From Pseudomonadota bacterium (GTDB lineage: Bacteria > Pseudomonadota > Gammaproteobacteria > Burkholderiales > Gallionellaceae), in contig JAJXVB010000001.1 in assembly GCA_021782365.1 (NCBI GenBank), positions 62,001 through 126,000 on the forward strand: 64,000 nt of DNA, in the 5' to 3' direction. This document shows positions 63,775 through 64,000 of the stretch, one piece after another. The translations under genes were made by a program, and so were the position numbers. The notes beneath the pieces are model-generated. The model was given only the letters and a program-made list of their open reading frames with translations. It had not been told where the DNA came from and ran no database searches. How positions within the stretch are numbered: the first letter of the stretch is position 1; each line of letters starts with the position of its first letter.

Positions 63775-64000
63775 TCACTGGCGGAACATGGCGTGACATG
63801 AGACACAGTATTGCATCGTATTGTGAAGCGCAGAAAGCGATTTCCCTTGATCCCCGGTTTCCAGCGCATCGCCAAGCTCGTCGCCGCTCTTGTGAAAGGC
63901 AAGCCCGAGTTCGGTGGCTTTCTCGTTTCCCAGCATGCCGCACATCCTCTGCATTTGTGGCGTCAGGCCAAGTTTTTCATGCGCGATCCTGGCTGCTTCC
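63775..64000 (-). CDS. cytochrome c'-like protein, C-terminal fragment
   Basis: The last 74 residues of a protein whose start lies beyond the right edge. It reads EAARIAHEKLGLTPQMQ and ends YCVSCHAMFRQ, with haem motif CVSCH six residues from the C-terminus. A C-terminal CxxCH after helical sequence is typical of class II cytochromes, and it resembles the 33579-34052 protein in that respect. Stop codon at 63775-63777. Confidence 0.75.
   Translation of the reverse strand, partial: EAARIAHEKLGLTPQMQRMCGMLGNEKATELGLAFHKSGDELGDALETGDQGKSLSALHNTMQYCVSCHAMFRQ

Overview
The window is a dense chromosomal stretch of a Gram-negative bacterium, about 57% GC by eye. It carries no phage, insertion sequence or CRISPR array. 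The gene set (ScpA/ScpB, long-form TrpRS, RatA-RnfH beside SmpB, CheZ, RlmJ, CusCBA, several c-type cytochromes) and the gene order suggest a betaproteobacterium of the Nitrosomonadales, perhaps Gallionellaceae-like. That placement is inference; there is no rRNA here to settle it.

Layout. 1-3151 (minus): TonB receptor, ABC-type periplasmic binding protein and the start of a membrane sensor, tightly coupled. 3164-8630 (minus): housekeeping run scpB, scpA, trpS, site-2 protease, yciO, PHP nuclease, rnfH, ratA. 8692-12615: smpB, msrA, a NlpC/P60 lipoprotein, mltB (minus), trxB and an Smr protein. 12605-16835 (minus): an unknown gene and smc. 16889-18836 (plus): queF, a 55-aa ORF, a MazG-like phosphohydrolase, cheZ and a small membrane protein. 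18838-20203 (minus): a small membrane protein and an Old Yellow Enzyme. 20335-22805 (plus): a four-gene operon of a stand-alone J-domain protein and three unrecognised proteins, the best candidate here for an undescribed system. 22952-23444: a DUF4160/DUF2442 pair, lower in GC.

23614-34052 is a metal-response region. A putative operon (minus) reads small Cys/Met/His-rich exported protein, terminator-like leader, cusC, cusB (with a fused CusF domain), cusA, copA and a SHOCT protein. Two periplasmic cytochromes c run divergently. 34128-37320 is a sulfide/persulfide module: an ArsR-rhodanese fusion regulator divergent from dsrE, an ETHE1-like persulfide dioxygenase and an MFS transporter. 37358-40648 is a Cache-HAMP-PAS-GGDEF-EAL protein.

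40989-44293 (minus): UDG, uvrC, pgsA and tRNA-Pro, -Arg and -His, with a consensus promoter ahead of the tRNAs. 44295-48130 (minus): an EF-hand membrane protein of unknown function, rlmJ and a DUF455 ferritin-like protein. 48448: HU. 48739-57197 is a glycogen/alpha-glucan locus: malQ, a GH57 enzyme and glgC (minus), divergent from glgB and pgi (plus). 57181-60804 (minus): a five-gene run of radical SAM protein, DUF3025 protein, cyclic-nucleotide-binding protein, MlaF-like ATPase and zinc-ribbon membrane protein. The window ends with a second PAS-GGDEF-EAL protein and the C-terminal part of a cytochrome c'-like protein.

All calls rest on reading motifs and gene order; no database search was run.
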